This document shows positions 36,031 to 45,208 of a stretch of DNA of 64,000 nucleotides, one piece after another. The stretch's first letter is position 1; the number at the start of each line of letters is the position of its first letter. Under the pieces are notes generated by a model. It saw only the letters and a list, made by a program, of their open reading frames with translations, did not search any database and was not told the origin of the DNA. The stretch comes from Snuella lapsa (lineage in GTDB: Bacteria; Bacteroidota; Bacteroidia; Flavobacteriales; Flavobacteriaceae): positions 5,046 through 69,045 of the forward strand of contig NZ_BAABCY010000065.1 in NCBI RefSeq assembly GCF_039539345.1. Reading direction: 5' to 3'. The translations under genes were made by a program, and so were the position numbers.

Positions 36031-36190
36031 TGTGTTGATGCGTTTATGCCTTGAACCGAAGCTTCCAATAACAGTTAAACAATTACACGATTAAACAGCT
36101 AAAATGTTTATGCGTTGATGCGTTTATTTGTTGAACCAAAGTTTCCAATTAAACAGCTTAACAATTCCACGATTAAACGATTACACGATT
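36031..36190. repeat. two imperfect 80-bp tandem direct repeats between nirB and nirD
   Basis: Units start at about 36031 and 36111, each with GTTGATGCGTTTAT, then TTGAACC(G/A)AAG(C/T)TTCCAAT, then A/C-rich ACAATTACACGATTAAAC tracts. A third, shorter run of TTAAACAATTACAC follows to about 36215. The repeats explain most of the nirB-nirD gap. No gene is seen. Confidence 0.75.
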
Positions 36191-36215
36191 TTAAACAATT
36201 ACACAACTAAACAAC

Positions 36216-38735
36216 TTAACTCCAAGCCTTTGGCATCTTTTGATCCCGCATCGGCACAAACACCAAGTTATCATCTGTATCGTCAGAGTTTACAAAATGC
36301 TTAAAACGCTTGCGTATGTTAGGGTCTTCTATAGCTTGTTTCCATTCACACTCGTACTTATCGATTAGCCCCTTCATTTCTTCTTCCAAGTCTTCTGCAA
36401 TGCCTAAAGAATCTTCTATAACAACTTGCTTTAAATATTCAATCCCACCATCCAGTTTATCCAACCAAGGCGCTGTTCGCACCAAAGGACCTGCTGTTCT
36501 AATATAGTACATGAGGAATCTATCTAAGTATTTAACGGCTGTCTCATCATCTAACTGCTCCGCAAAAAGCACAGCATGTTTAGGTGTTGCTCCTCCATTT
36601 CCACATACATATAAATTCCAACCGCCTTCAACAGCTATTAAACCAAAATCTTTACCTCTAGCCTCTGCACATTCACGAATACAACCAGACACTCCCCCTT
36701 TTAGTTTATGTGGTGAGCGCAACCCCCTATACCTGTTTTCTATTTCTATGGCAAACGTGACACTTTCGTGCATACCGTAACGGCACCAAGTAGAGCCTAC
36801 ACAACTTTTAACAGTACGCAACGATTTTCCATAAGCATGCCCACTTTCAAAACCAGCATCGATTAAATCCTTCCAAATAAGGGGCAATTCATGCAATTGT
36901 GCTCCAAACAAGTCAATACGTTGCCCACCTGTTATCTTGGTATACAAGTCATACTTTTTTGCAACCTCGCCCAAAACAATCAGTTTATCAGGGGTAATCT
37001 CGCCACCAGGCACTCTCGGCACAACGGAATAGGTCCCGTTACGTTGAATGTTTGCCAAAAAGCGGTCGTTTGTATCCTGTATTGCTACCTGACGATTAGG
37101 TGTCTCCATATAGATACTTGCAAAAATAGAGGCCACAAGCGGTTTACAAACTTCGCAGCCATGCCCTTCTCCAAACAAGTTAAGTGCCTCGTCGTAATCC
37201 TTTACCTTATTGATCTTAATAAGATCGTATAACTCTTGTCTGTTAAATGCAAAATGTTCACAAATCGTTTCCTTGACTTCTTTGCCTTGTGACTTTAAGG
37301 TTTCATTAACCAAATCTACTACCATTGGTTTGCATCCGCCACAGCCAGTTGTAGCTTTTGTTTTAGTTATCACTTCCCCGAGGTTATTACAACCTCCTTC
37401 TGTAATGGAACAGCAGATGTCGCCTTTGGTTACACTTTCACATGAACACACTTGAGCAACATCTGGAATATCCATTACACTACCAAATGAAGATCCGCCT
37501 TCCCCACGTCCACCAATAATCAATTCTTCAGCTTCTTCTGGGATTGGCAAGCCATTTAAATAAATTTGATGTAGCATATTATAATCGGAGGCATCACCAA
37601 TTAAAATACCACCCAGCAACGATTTGCCGTCATGACTAACATTAATACGCTTATATAGGTTTTTAGTCTTATTTTCATAAACGATGGAATATCCTTTTTC
37701 TACAGGCATAAACGGTTCACCATAACTGGCCACATCAACACCTATTAACTTTAATTTGGTAGACAGATCTATAGTATCCTGCATTAAAACATCTGTATTT
37801 CCTAAAATCTGATTCACTGCCACCTCAGCCATATCATAACCAGGAGCCACTAAACCATAAATCATCTGGTTGAACAATGCAACCTCTCCGATGGCATAAA
37901 TCTCGGGGTCGGAGGTTTGCATTTTATTGTTTACAACAATACCACCTCGAACGCCCATTTCCAGGTTACAGGTTCTTCCTAATTCGTCCCGCGGACGAAT
38001 ACCAGCCGACACGACCAACATCTCCACATCTATCTTATCATATTCGCCAAACTCCATACCCGTAATGGCATCATCTCCCAAAATCTTATTGGTTGCTTTA
38101 GACAAATGCACCTGAATTCCTAAGGACTCTATTTTCTCCTGCAATACTTTACTTCCACGTGTATCCAGCTGTCTGGGCATTAATTTAGGGGCAAATTCAA
38201 CAACATGGGGTTCAAACCCCATATCTAAAACCGCTTTTGCTGCCTCCAACCCCAAAAGCCCCCCTCCAAGAACGGCAGCCTTTACGGTTTCATTAGTACC
38301 CTTTTTTAAGATTTCTGCATAGGCCAGCATGGATTCTAGGTCTTCAATAGTTCTGTAAACAAAAACGCCCTTCTTTTCGATACCGTTTATGTTAGGGACA
38401 AAAGGAGCAGACCCTGTAGCTAATACTAAATAGTCGTACTTATAGTGGATATCTTCAGAAGACGTAATCTTCTTTGACGCCCTGTGAATATCTGTAATAC
38501 GTTGGTTTGTAATCAATTCTATACCATGCGACTCATACCAAGATCGCGGTGCCATTTCCAAGGCTTTAGCATCTTGGTTTTCAAAGTATTCACTCAAATG
38601 AACACGATCATACGCAGGTCTTGGCTCTTCACCAAAAACAGTAATTTGATAGCCTTTAGCGTTCGATTGTGCTACAAATTTCTCACAAAACTTATAACCA
38701 ACCATACCATTTCCAACAACGATTATTTTTTTCAT
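36216..38735 (-). CDS. nirB: assimilatory nitrite reductase large subunit [NAD(P)H]
   Basis: 839 aa. FAD and NAD(P) Rossmann motifs (VVGNGMVGYKFCEKF at the N-terminus, AVLGGGLLGLEAAKAV around 155-170), two BFD-like [2Fe-2S] segments (CSCESVTKGDI... and CEHFAFNRQ...), a ferredoxin-like half domain and the siroheme/4Fe-4S site Cys645, Cys651, Cys685, Cys689. Reduces nitrite to ammonium with six electrons. It heads the nirBD-DUF4202-kinase unit. Its leader carries a conserved structured element whose 3' end overlaps the start codon; its promoter has three TACGTA boxes. Confidence 0.96.
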   Translation of the reverse strand: MKKIIVVGNGMVGYKFCEKFVAQSNAKGYQITVFGEEPRPAYDRVHLSEYFENQDAKALEMAPRSWYESHGIELITNQRITDIHRASKKITSSEDIHYKYDYLVLATGSAPFVPNINGIEKKGVFVYRTIEDLESMLAYAEILKKGTNETVKAAVLGGGLLGLEAAKAVLDMGFEPHVVEFAPKLMPRQLDTRGSKVLQEKIESLGIQVHLSKATNKILGDDAITGMEFGEYDKIDVEMLVVSAGIRPRDELGRTCNLEMGVRGGIVVNNKMQTSDPEIYAIGEVALFNQMIYGLVAPGYDMAEVAVNQILGNTDVLMQDTIDLSTKLKLIGVDVASYGEPFMPVEKGYSIVYENKTKNLYKRINVSHDGKSLLGGILIGDASDYNMLHQIYLNGLPIPEEAEELIIGGRGEGGSSFGSVMDIPDVAQVCSCESVTKGDICCSITEGGCNNLGEVITKTKATTGCGGCKPMVVDLVNETLKSQGKEVKETICEHFAFNRQELYDLIKINKVKDYDEALNLFGEGHGCEVCKPLVASIFASIYMETPNRQVAIQDTNDRFLANIQRNGTYSVVPRVPGGEITPDKLIVLGEVAKKYDLYTKITGGQRIDLFGAQLHELPLIWKDLIDAGFESGHAYGKSLRTVKSCVGSTWCRYGMHESVTFAIEIENRYRGLRSPHKLKGGVSGCIRECAEARGKDFGLIAVEGGWNLYVCGNGGATPKHAVLFAEQLDDETAVKYLDRFLMYYIRTAGPLVRTAPWLDKLDGGIEYLKQVVIEDSLGIAEDLEEEMKGLIDKYECEWKQAIEDPNIRKRFKHFVNSDDTDDNLVFVPMRDQKMPKAWS

Positions 38736-38826
38736 CTGTTTACATTTTATTGTTTTTCATCGGTCAGATGTAATTCGCCAAAAACATCTCAGTTAAGCAT
38801 CAAGATTTATTATGGCTCATTTCATA
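38733..38826 (-). promoter_or_regulatory. conserved structured leader RNA element, copy B (nirB)
   Basis: Same order of blocks as copy A: ATGAAATGAGCCATA, linker, hairpin AGATGT/ACATCT (plus 38784-38789 and 38766-38771) with loop TTTTGGCGAATT, CTGACC, A-rich linker, AACAGATGAAAAA. Loop UGGC (38777-38780) can pair with GCCA (38813-38816). The 3' arm CATCTG can pair with the start-codon CAGATG (38733-38738). Both copies also contain a 6-codon frame, MSH..K. and stop (38800-38820). It lies fully within the predicted transcript. Confidence 0.65.
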
Positions 38827-38828
38827 AC

Positions 38829-38879
38829 TACGTATTTAAAATTCAAAAATAAGTATTTTTACGTATCAAAATATACGTA
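38829..38879 (-). promoter_or_regulatory. nirB promoter with three TACGTA boxes
   Basis: Minus strand: TTTG (plus 38867-38870), TACGTA (38860-38865), 8 nt, TATTTTTG (38844-38851). Other TACGTA copies are at 38874-38879 and 38829-38834. Over 27 bp, 21 positions equal the narK promoter, including ATACTTA between box and -7 element. The remaining gap to 38995 shows nothing else. Confidence 0.65.
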
Positions 38880-38995
38880 ATCATACTAATCGTTCTTGAA
38901 ACTGTAATTATTAACAATTTCTTAAATCCTAATCGCTTTAATTACTTATAAAATAATAAACAGGTGTTTAAATTGGGAAAGCAAAAATTAGCTAT

Positions 38996-41287
38996 CTAAG
39001 CCTCAACTGTTACAATAACACTCTTAGAGGCAGGTGTTTTAGCCGTATGCGCAAAGCCATCCAAAGGCACCAAAACATTGGTTTCAGGAAAGTAAGTAGC
39101 ACAACAATTTTTAGGAATATCGTATCCAATAACTTTAAAATTGTTTGCTGTCCTAACAACGCCATTGTAATGGGATTTTAAATTCACTACTTGGTGTTCT
39201 TCAAGGCGTCTTTCTTTCATATCATCTCGATTCATTAAAATAATACGCCTTTCATTAAAAATACCACGATAGCGATCGTTAAGACCATATATTGTAGTGT
39301 TAAACTGGTCGTGACTACGTATAGTCATCATAATCAACTCACCTTGCCTTAATTCCCATTCTGGCAATTTATTTAAGCTAAAATTAGCTTTACCTGTTTG
39401 GGTATTAAATTGCCTTACACGCGCGCCATTTGGCAAATAAAACCCTGAAGGCTCTTTTATACGCTTATTATAATCTTTGAACCCCGATACTACGTCTTCT
39501 ATATCGTCACGTACCAGATTATAATCATCTTTATATTGCAACCACTTAATTTTGGATCGGTCTTTTAAGGTTGCATATGCAATACCACATACTACGGCCA
39601 CCTCGCTTAGTAGTTTTTCTGAACAGGGTTCTAAAACGCCTTTTGTTGATGACACCACACCCATTGAATTTTCGACACTTTGTATCTGGATACCCGTTTT
39701 TTGATAGTCTTTCTCCGATCGTCCCAAACAAGGTAAAATTAAAGCCTCTTTTCCAGTTACCAGATGTGAACGGTTTAGCTTGGTACTTACATGTACTGTT
39801 AAGTTACAATTACTCAAAGCTTTTGCTGCATATTCTGTATCTGGAACAGCCGAAATAAAATTTCCTCCCAAACCAAAAAATACTTTGGCTTTTTTATCGT
39901 ACATAGCCTTAATGGCATCGATAACCGAATAGCCGTGCTTATGCGTTGGTTTAAATCCATACTTTGCTTCTATTTTATCTAAAAAAGCTTGTGGGGCAGC
40001 TTCCCAGATACCTACAGTACGATCTCCCTGCACATTGGAATGCCCCCTTACCGGACACGTACCAGCACCTTCTTTTCCAATACTACCTTTTACGAGCAAC
40101 AAATTAACAAACTCCCTGATGTTATCTACTGCGTTTTGGTGCTGGGTAAGACCCATTGCCCAACAAATAATAATCTTTTGGTTACTAAGTATCAAATCAA
40201 ACACCTTATTAAACACTTCTAAGCTTATACCAGAAGCTTTTAAACAGGCATCAAAATCATACGTTTTTAAATCGGTTATAAACGCCTCGTAACCATGTGT
40301 AAATGCTTCAATAAATTCTTTATCGAACACATTGCCATCTGTCATTTCCTTTTCTAGTAATTTAATGAGTAACGCTTTTACAAATGCCACGTCACCATTT
40401 ATGGTAATAGGAACAAATACATCGGCTATTTTGGTGCCGCCTGCTAATAACTTAATGGGGTTTTGCGGATTGGTAAATTTTATCAAGCCTGCTTCTGGCA
40501 AGGGGTTTATAGCTATGATTTTCCCTCCATTCCTTTTACATTTCTCTAAAGCCGTTAACATACGTGGGTGATTGGTTCCTGGGTTTTGCCCAACGACCAT
40601 CACCAACTCTGCCTTATACAAATCGTCCAATGTCACCGATCCTTTACCAATGCCTAAGGTTTCCGATAAAGCACTGCCGCTGGCTTCATGACACATATTG
40701 GAACAGTCTGGTAAATTGGATGTACCAAACTCCCTTACAAACAACTGGTATAGAAACGCAGCTTCGTTGGTTGTTCTTCCTGATGTATAAAATACTGCTT
40801 CGTCTGGATGCTCCAAAGCATTTAAATTCTCGGCTACTTTTGTAAAGGCATCACCCCAAGTAATTGGTTGGTAATGTGAAGCTCCTTTGGGTAAGTACAT
40901 AGGCTCTGCCAACCTACCAGATTTACCTATTTCAAAGTCTGATAAGCCTGCTAGATCGTCTACAGTGTGCTTTGCAAAGAAATCTGCTTTAATGGTTTTA
41001 TTCTGTGCTTCTTCAGCCATGGCTTTCATTCCATTTTCGCAGTATTCACCAAGCACAGAACGTTCATCGTCTGGGTCTGGCCAAGCGCAACCAGGACAAT
41101 CAAAACCTCCTTTTTGATTCATCTTAAAGGAAAGCTTAATTGCGTTGACTGGATTCATATATTTAGAAACTTGTCCTACAGCCGATTTTAAAGCATCCAT
41201 GCCTGCACTATTTTTTGGAGGTGCTTTAACACTTAAATCTGTAAACGTTTCTGGTGTACTCGCTTTTTCAAAAGGCGTTTTTGGCAT
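38996..41287 (-). CDS. FdhF/YdeP-family molybdopterin oxidoreductase
   Basis: 763 aa from the ATG at 41287. The longer frame (to 41332) would overlap the upstream gene by 35 bases. The family hallmark DCPGCAWPDPDD is near residue 60; the molybdopterin core follows with VVGQNPGTNHPRMLTALEKCK and a C-terminal dinucleotide-binding domain (MMTIRSHDQFNTTIYGLNDRYRG). YdeP proteins are cytoplasmic relatives of formate dehydrogenase, and their substrate is unclear. It lies 10 bases after the MobA-like gene. A link to nitrate metabolism is only positional. Confidence 0.92.
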   Translation of the reverse strand: MPKTPFEKASTPETFTDLSVKAPPKNSAGMDALKSAVGQVSKYMNPVNAIKLSFKMNQKGGFDCPGCAWPDPDDERSVLGEYCENGMKAMAEEAQNKTIKADFFAKHTVDDLAGLSDFEIGKSGRLAEPMYLPKGASHYQPITWGDAFTKVAENLNALEHPDEAVFYTSGRTTNEAAFLYQLFVREFGTSNLPDCSNMCHEASGSALSETLGIGKGSVTLDDLYKAELVMVVGQNPGTNHPRMLTALEKCKRNGGKIIAINPLPEAGLIKFTNPQNPIKLLAGGTKIADVFVPITINGDVAFVKALLIKLLEKEMTDGNVFDKEFIEAFTHGYEAFITDLKTYDFDACLKASGISLEVFNKVFDLILSNQKIIICWAMGLTQHQNAVDNIREFVNLLLVKGSIGKEGAGTCPVRGHSNVQGDRTVGIWEAAPQAFLDKIEAKYGFKPTHKHGYSVIDAIKAMYDKKAKVFFGLGGNFISAVPDTEYAAKALSNCNLTVHVSTKLNRSHLVTGKEALILPCLGRSEKDYQKTGIQIQSVENSMGVVSSTKGVLEPCSEKLLSEVAVVCGIAYATLKDRSKIKWLQYKDDYNLVRDDIEDVVSGFKDYNKRIKEPSGFYLPNGARVRQFNTQTGKANFSLNKLPEWELRQGELIMMTIRSHDQFNTTIYGLNDRYRGIFNERRIILMNRDDMKERRLEEHQVVNLKSHYNGVVRTANNFKVIGYDIPKNCCATYFPETNVLVPLDGFAHTAKTPASKSVIVTVEA

Positions 41288-41297
41288 AACTCTAATT

Positions 41298-41915
41298 TTA
41301 AGTTTTAAATACTTCTTTAAACATGGCTTCATAAACTTCTTTTGTGTCCAAATCTACCATGTCTTCAGTAGTCTCCATGAGTCTTACAGCATCCTTATAC
41401 TTCCCTAAAAGGTGCTTTGCTCCTTTATCATCATTCAGCTCCAATAAGTCTGCAAAGTAATTTTTATCGAAAATAACGGGTACTCCTACCTGATTTTCAC
41501 CATAAGAAGTAGCTACAATTACTTTTTCGTCAGGTTTAAAGTTTTTGACTAAAGTATTTAGAAACTCTGATGTTACAAAAGGTTGATCGGCTAATACAAT
41601 CAGCACGCCATCTACATCTCTTTTTGATTGGTTAATATGCTCTATTCCACAGGCTATAGACTTCCCTAACCCCAGATGCCACTTGTCATTACACACTACG
41701 TTTACAGGAAATGTTACTATTTTCTTTTTTATACTAATGTGATTGCTTCCTAAAACCACAGTAACGCGTCCAGAGTAACACGGCAATACTGTCTGAATGA
41801 TATGCCCTAACAAAAAAGTACTACCCCATGGTAATAATTGCTTTGGTGTCCCCATGCGTTTAGAAGAACCCGCAGCTAAGATCAATACTTCAATATTAGG
41901 TAATCTACTAACCAT
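41298..41915 (-). CDS. MobA/MocA-like molybdenum cofactor nucleotidyltransferase
   Basis: 205 aa from the ATG at 41915; a TTG at 41942 overlapping the XdhC stop is an alternative. N-terminal nucleotide-binding loop LILAAGSSKRMGTPKQLLPWG, then VLIVLADQPFV around 110. Transfers CMP or GMP to molybdopterin to make the dinucleotide cofactor. The MocA type goes with xanthine-dehydrogenase-family enzymes such as the IorAB pair upstream; the MobA type with the YdeP and NasA enzymes. Confidence 0.88.
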   Translation of the reverse strand: MVSRLPNIEVLILAAGSSKRMGTPKQLLPWGSTFLLGHIIQTVLPCYSGRVTVVLGSNHISIKKKIVTFPVNVVCNDKWHLGLGKSIACGIEHINQSKRDVDGVLIVLADQPFVTSEFLNTLVKNFKPDEKVIVATSYGENQVGVPVIFDKNYFADLLELNDDKGAKHLLGKYKDAVRLMETTEDMVDLDTKEVYEAMFKEVFKT

Positions 41916-41938
41916 CTTAATTAATTTATGTACGGTTT

Positions 41939-42955
41939 TCAATTATGGATGCAACCTATTTTTTGACTAAGCGATATGGGTTCCTTTTGTCTGGTTATAG
42001 CTAATATTTCAGCTATAATGGAAACAGCAATCTCTTGAGGTGTTTCTGCCCCAATGTTGATACCAGCTGGTCCGTGTATACTATCCAAAAACACATCATC
42101 GGCAGCGGGGCAATATTCTAAAAATTGAGACAACATATCTTCTCGACGTCTGGCAGGGCCCAAAAGCCCTATATAGGCCGGATTACACTCTTTTAAAGCG
42201 ACCAGATAGCGCAGATCGTTTGCAAAGTTATGACTCATTAAAACCACGGCGGTCTGTTGATCGATTACTTGCATCCCTAATTGTTCTGGCGTTTGTGCAT
42301 AAAATGCATGTGCTCCTGGAAAATCTGTTATGGATTTAGATTCTGTGGCTCCAGCAATCACGGTAACTTCCCAGCCCGTTAAAGCTGCATACTCACACAA
42401 CTGCACCGCATCATGTTCTGCCCCTACAATGACTATTTTAAAACAAGGTGGTAATTTTTGTTTGAAAACGGAATGGCTCGTTTCACCTAACTTAGTCTTA
42501 AGTCCTGAAACGGAGAACACTGCTTCTTCCATTTTTACTGCAGAACCTATTCCTGAAATCGTTCCTTCTTCCTTTTCAAAATACGACCATATTTCTATAG
42601 GTAACCTTGCCTTTAAACAGTTTTTAAAAGCATTTTCAAATATTTCTGTTGGTCGGAATGGTTCCAAAAGGATATACAAGATGCCTTCGCAACCCAAGCG
42701 ATACCTGCCATCATAGGTCATCATTTTGGAAACACCTGTTTTAAATACGGTTTCAGATTGTAATAGAATTTCTTTTTCAACGCAGCCACCACTTACAGCT
42801 CCAATCATACGACCATCCTCCAAGACTAGCATTCTTACACCTGGTCGGCGATAGGACGAGCCATCCAATGCTACTACGGAAACCAAAACAGATTTTAGAC
42901 CATTATTTTTAGCCAATACCGCTTCCTCAACTATGGCTTTAAATTCGTGTGTCAT
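41939..42955 (-). CDS. XdhC/CoxI-family molybdoenzyme maturation factor
   Basis: 338 aa. N-terminal XdhC domain with SYRRPGVRMLV and AVSGGCVEKEIL, then a Rossmann domain (KIVIVGAEHDAVQLCEYAALTGWEV) and GLLGPARRREDM near the C-terminus. The family inserts sulfurated molybdenum cofactor into xanthine-dehydrogenase-type enzymes. It lies 13 bases after the IorB-like gene and overlaps or abuts the MobA-like gene, so it is a dedicated maturase. Confidence 0.93.
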   Translation of the reverse strand: MTHEFKAIVEEAVLAKNNGLKSVLVSVVALDGSSYRRPGVRMLVLEDGRMIGAVSGGCVEKEILLQSETVFKTGVSKMMTYDGRYRLGCEGILYILLEPFRPTEIFENAFKNCLKARLPIEIWSYFEKEEGTISGIGSAVKMEEAVFSVSGLKTKLGETSHSVFKQKLPPCFKIVIVGAEHDAVQLCEYAALTGWEVTVIAGATESKSITDFPGAHAFYAQTPEQLGMQVIDQQTAVVLMSHNFANDLRYLVALKECNPAYIGLLGPARRREDMLSQFLEYCPAADDVFLDSIHGPAGINIGAETPQEIAVSIIAEILAITRQKEPISLSQKIGCIHN

Positions 42956-42968
42956 GCAACCTACGTGT

Positions 42969-45185
42969 TTAACCTACTATCTTTTCTGTTTGCAAATGGC
43001 TCATATATGGCTGTTTGGTAAGTCGCTTACCTGTTGCGGCATATATGGCATTAGCCACCGCTGCTCCCACTGGTGGTAATGTAGGTTCTCCCAAACCAGT
43101 TGGTGCTATATCGCTATCTACAAAATGCACATCTACGATAGGGGTTTGCCCCATTCTGATTAACTGGTAGGTATTAAAGTTATTGGATTGTGGCTCTCCA
43201 TTTTTAAATGACAAACTGGAATACATAGCATGTCCAATACCATCTATCACACCTCCTTTAGCCTGATTTAATGCTCCAAGCGGATTTACAACTACGCCAC
43301 AATCTATAGCACAAGTAACTTTTTTCACTATAGGGAAACCATTCTCCATTACCACATCTGCTACTTCGGCAACATGGGTATTATGGCAATAGTATACAGA
43401 AAACCCTTGATAAACTCCTGATTCTGCTTTACCCCAATTTGATTTATCTACTACTAGCTTAATAACACCTTCCAAGCGCTCGGGACTATATTGTATGCGT
43501 TTATCGGTATTGCCTTTTACATTTTGTAGCAAGTCTATATGCAATTGTATACGATCTACTCCCAAGGTTTCTGCCAATTCATCGAAAAAGCTTTGTTCTG
43601 CACTTGCTAAAAAATTGGTATAGGGTGCCCTCCAGGCTCCTGTAGTAATTGCACTTTTATAATTAGCTGTATCTACTTGGTAATTCTCTATAGCTCCAGC
43701 AGGAAAGAAATTAGGCACCAAACCGTACATATTACTATTTATTGCCGCCTCTTTTAGGTAATATCCTGTTACTTTTCCGTCCTTTACCGAAGCCGCTATT
43801 CTATATTTTGTTGCTGGGCGGTAAACTCCTGTGGTCATATCGTCTTCTCTTGAAGACACCATTTTCACAGGCTTTTGGATCGCATTAGCAATTTCTGCTA
43901 CTTCAAAAACAAAATCCCCATAAAGACGTCTACCAAAACCACCTCCCATACGCGTCATATCTACATGGATGTCGTCTAAATCCCTTCCCAACATGTCGGA
44001 AACTACTTTGGCTGCTTCCTCAGGGGTTTGTACGGGACCTGCCAAATGAATTTTTTCGGGCGTTACGCTTGCAAAAAAGTTCATGGGCTCCATACAGTTG
44101 TGCGGTAAAAATGGGGCTTCATATGTACGCTCCAAAACCTTATCTGCTTCGGCAAATGCTTTTTTTACATCGCCATCAGACCGTCTGGTATTAAAAGTAT
44201 TACCATCCAACAAGTCCATTAACAACTTATCATGATCTTCTGTACTTTCCAATGGCAATTCATTTTTCCAAATAGCCTTTATGGCTTTTTTTCCTTTAAA
44301 GGCATCCCAGGTAGATTTTGCAATAACGACCACTTTATCACTTTTACTCAAGGGAGCTGTCCAACTAAGCTTTCCTCTCTCTATATAGGCTCTCGCTTTT
44401 TCTCCAATGGTAATTACATCTATCACTCCTGGCAATGCTTTTGCTGCGGTAGCATCGAAAGATTCTAAAACCTGTCCAAATGCAGGTGGGCGCAATACTG
44501 CGGCATAAACCATTCCTTCAACTTTATAATCCATACCAAACAAAGGTTTTCCCGTAACAATCTTATCAATATCAACATTGGCTGTATGCTGACCTATAAT
44601 CGTAAAATCCTTTGGATCTTTCAACTTTACATCTTCGGGCACCTCAAGGGATGCTGCTTCAACTACTACGTCACCATAGCCTAGTGTTTCGCCTTTTGCG
44701 TTTGTAATAACCCCCAACTTGGCCGTACACTCTGATGCATCTACTCCCCATCGGGCAGCCGCTGCATTAATCAACATTTGTTTTGCAGTGGCTCCGGTTT
44801 GTCGTAAAGGCATCCAGTTTTGCCTAATAGACTGACTTCCTCCTGCCATTTGGTTTTTATACTTTTCGGTGTCCAAAGGAGCCTGTACGACGTACACATC
44901 ATCCCAAAGTACATCCAATTCTTCTGCAATAAGCATGGGCATAGATGTTTTTACGCCCTGACCTATTTCTGGATTTGGTGAAAAAATAGATACTTTCCCC
45001 TCTTCTGAAATCCTTATAAATGCATTAAAGTCATTGAAATTTAATTGACTGATATCTACGGGCATCTTTGCTTCTGGTTTGCAAGCATTAAATAAATTAA
45101 ACCCGATAAGCATCCCGCCACTGGCTAAAGCCGACGTTCTTAAAAATGATCTTCTACTAAATGTCTGTTGTTTTGAAGTTGCCAT
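42969..45185 (-). CDS. xanthine dehydrogenase-family molybdopterin-binding subunit (IorB-like)
   Basis: 738 aa. A twin-arginine signal (SRRSFLRTS at 10-18) followed by a hydrophobic stretch sends the folded enzyme to the periplasm. The body is aldehyde oxidase/xanthine dehydrogenase-type (GGGFGRRLYGDF around 425, GLGEPTLPPVGAAVANAI near the end), closest to the isoquinoline 1-oxidoreductase beta class. It hydroxylates an N-heterocycle or aldehyde; the true substrate cannot be told. Partner is the small iron-sulfur subunit 23 bases upstream. Confidence 0.94.
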   Translation of the reverse strand: MATSKQQTFSRRSFLRTSALASGGMLIGFNLFNACKPEAKMPVDISQLNFNDFNAFIRISEEGKVSIFSPNPEIGQGVKTSMPMLIAEELDVLWDDVYVVQAPLDTEKYKNQMAGGSQSIRQNWMPLRQTGATAKQMLINAAAARWGVDASECTAKLGVITNAKGETLGYGDVVVEAASLEVPEDVKLKDPKDFTIIGQHTANVDIDKIVTGKPLFGMDYKVEGMVYAAVLRPPAFGQVLESFDATAAKALPGVIDVITIGEKARAYIERGKLSWTAPLSKSDKVVVIAKSTWDAFKGKKAIKAIWKNELPLESTEDHDKLLMDLLDGNTFNTRRSDGDVKKAFAEADKVLERTYEAPFLPHNCMEPMNFFASVTPEKIHLAGPVQTPEEAAKVVSDMLGRDLDDIHVDMTRMGGGFGRRLYGDFVFEVAEIANAIQKPVKMVSSREDDMTTGVYRPATKYRIAASVKDGKVTGYYLKEAAINSNMYGLVPNFFPAGAIENYQVDTANYKSAITTGAWRAPYTNFLASAEQSFFDELAETLGVDRIQLHIDLLQNVKGNTDKRIQYSPERLEGVIKLVVDKSNWGKAESGVYQGFSVYYCHNTHVAEVADVVMENGFPIVKKVTCAIDCGVVVNPLGALNQAKGGVIDGIGHAMYSSLSFKNGEPQSNNFNTYQLIRMGQTPIVDVHFVDSDIAPTGLGEPTLPPVGAAVANAIYAATGKRLTKQPYMSHLQTEKIVG

Positions 45186-45208
45186 TGTAATAAATTCTAT
45201 ATACAGGT

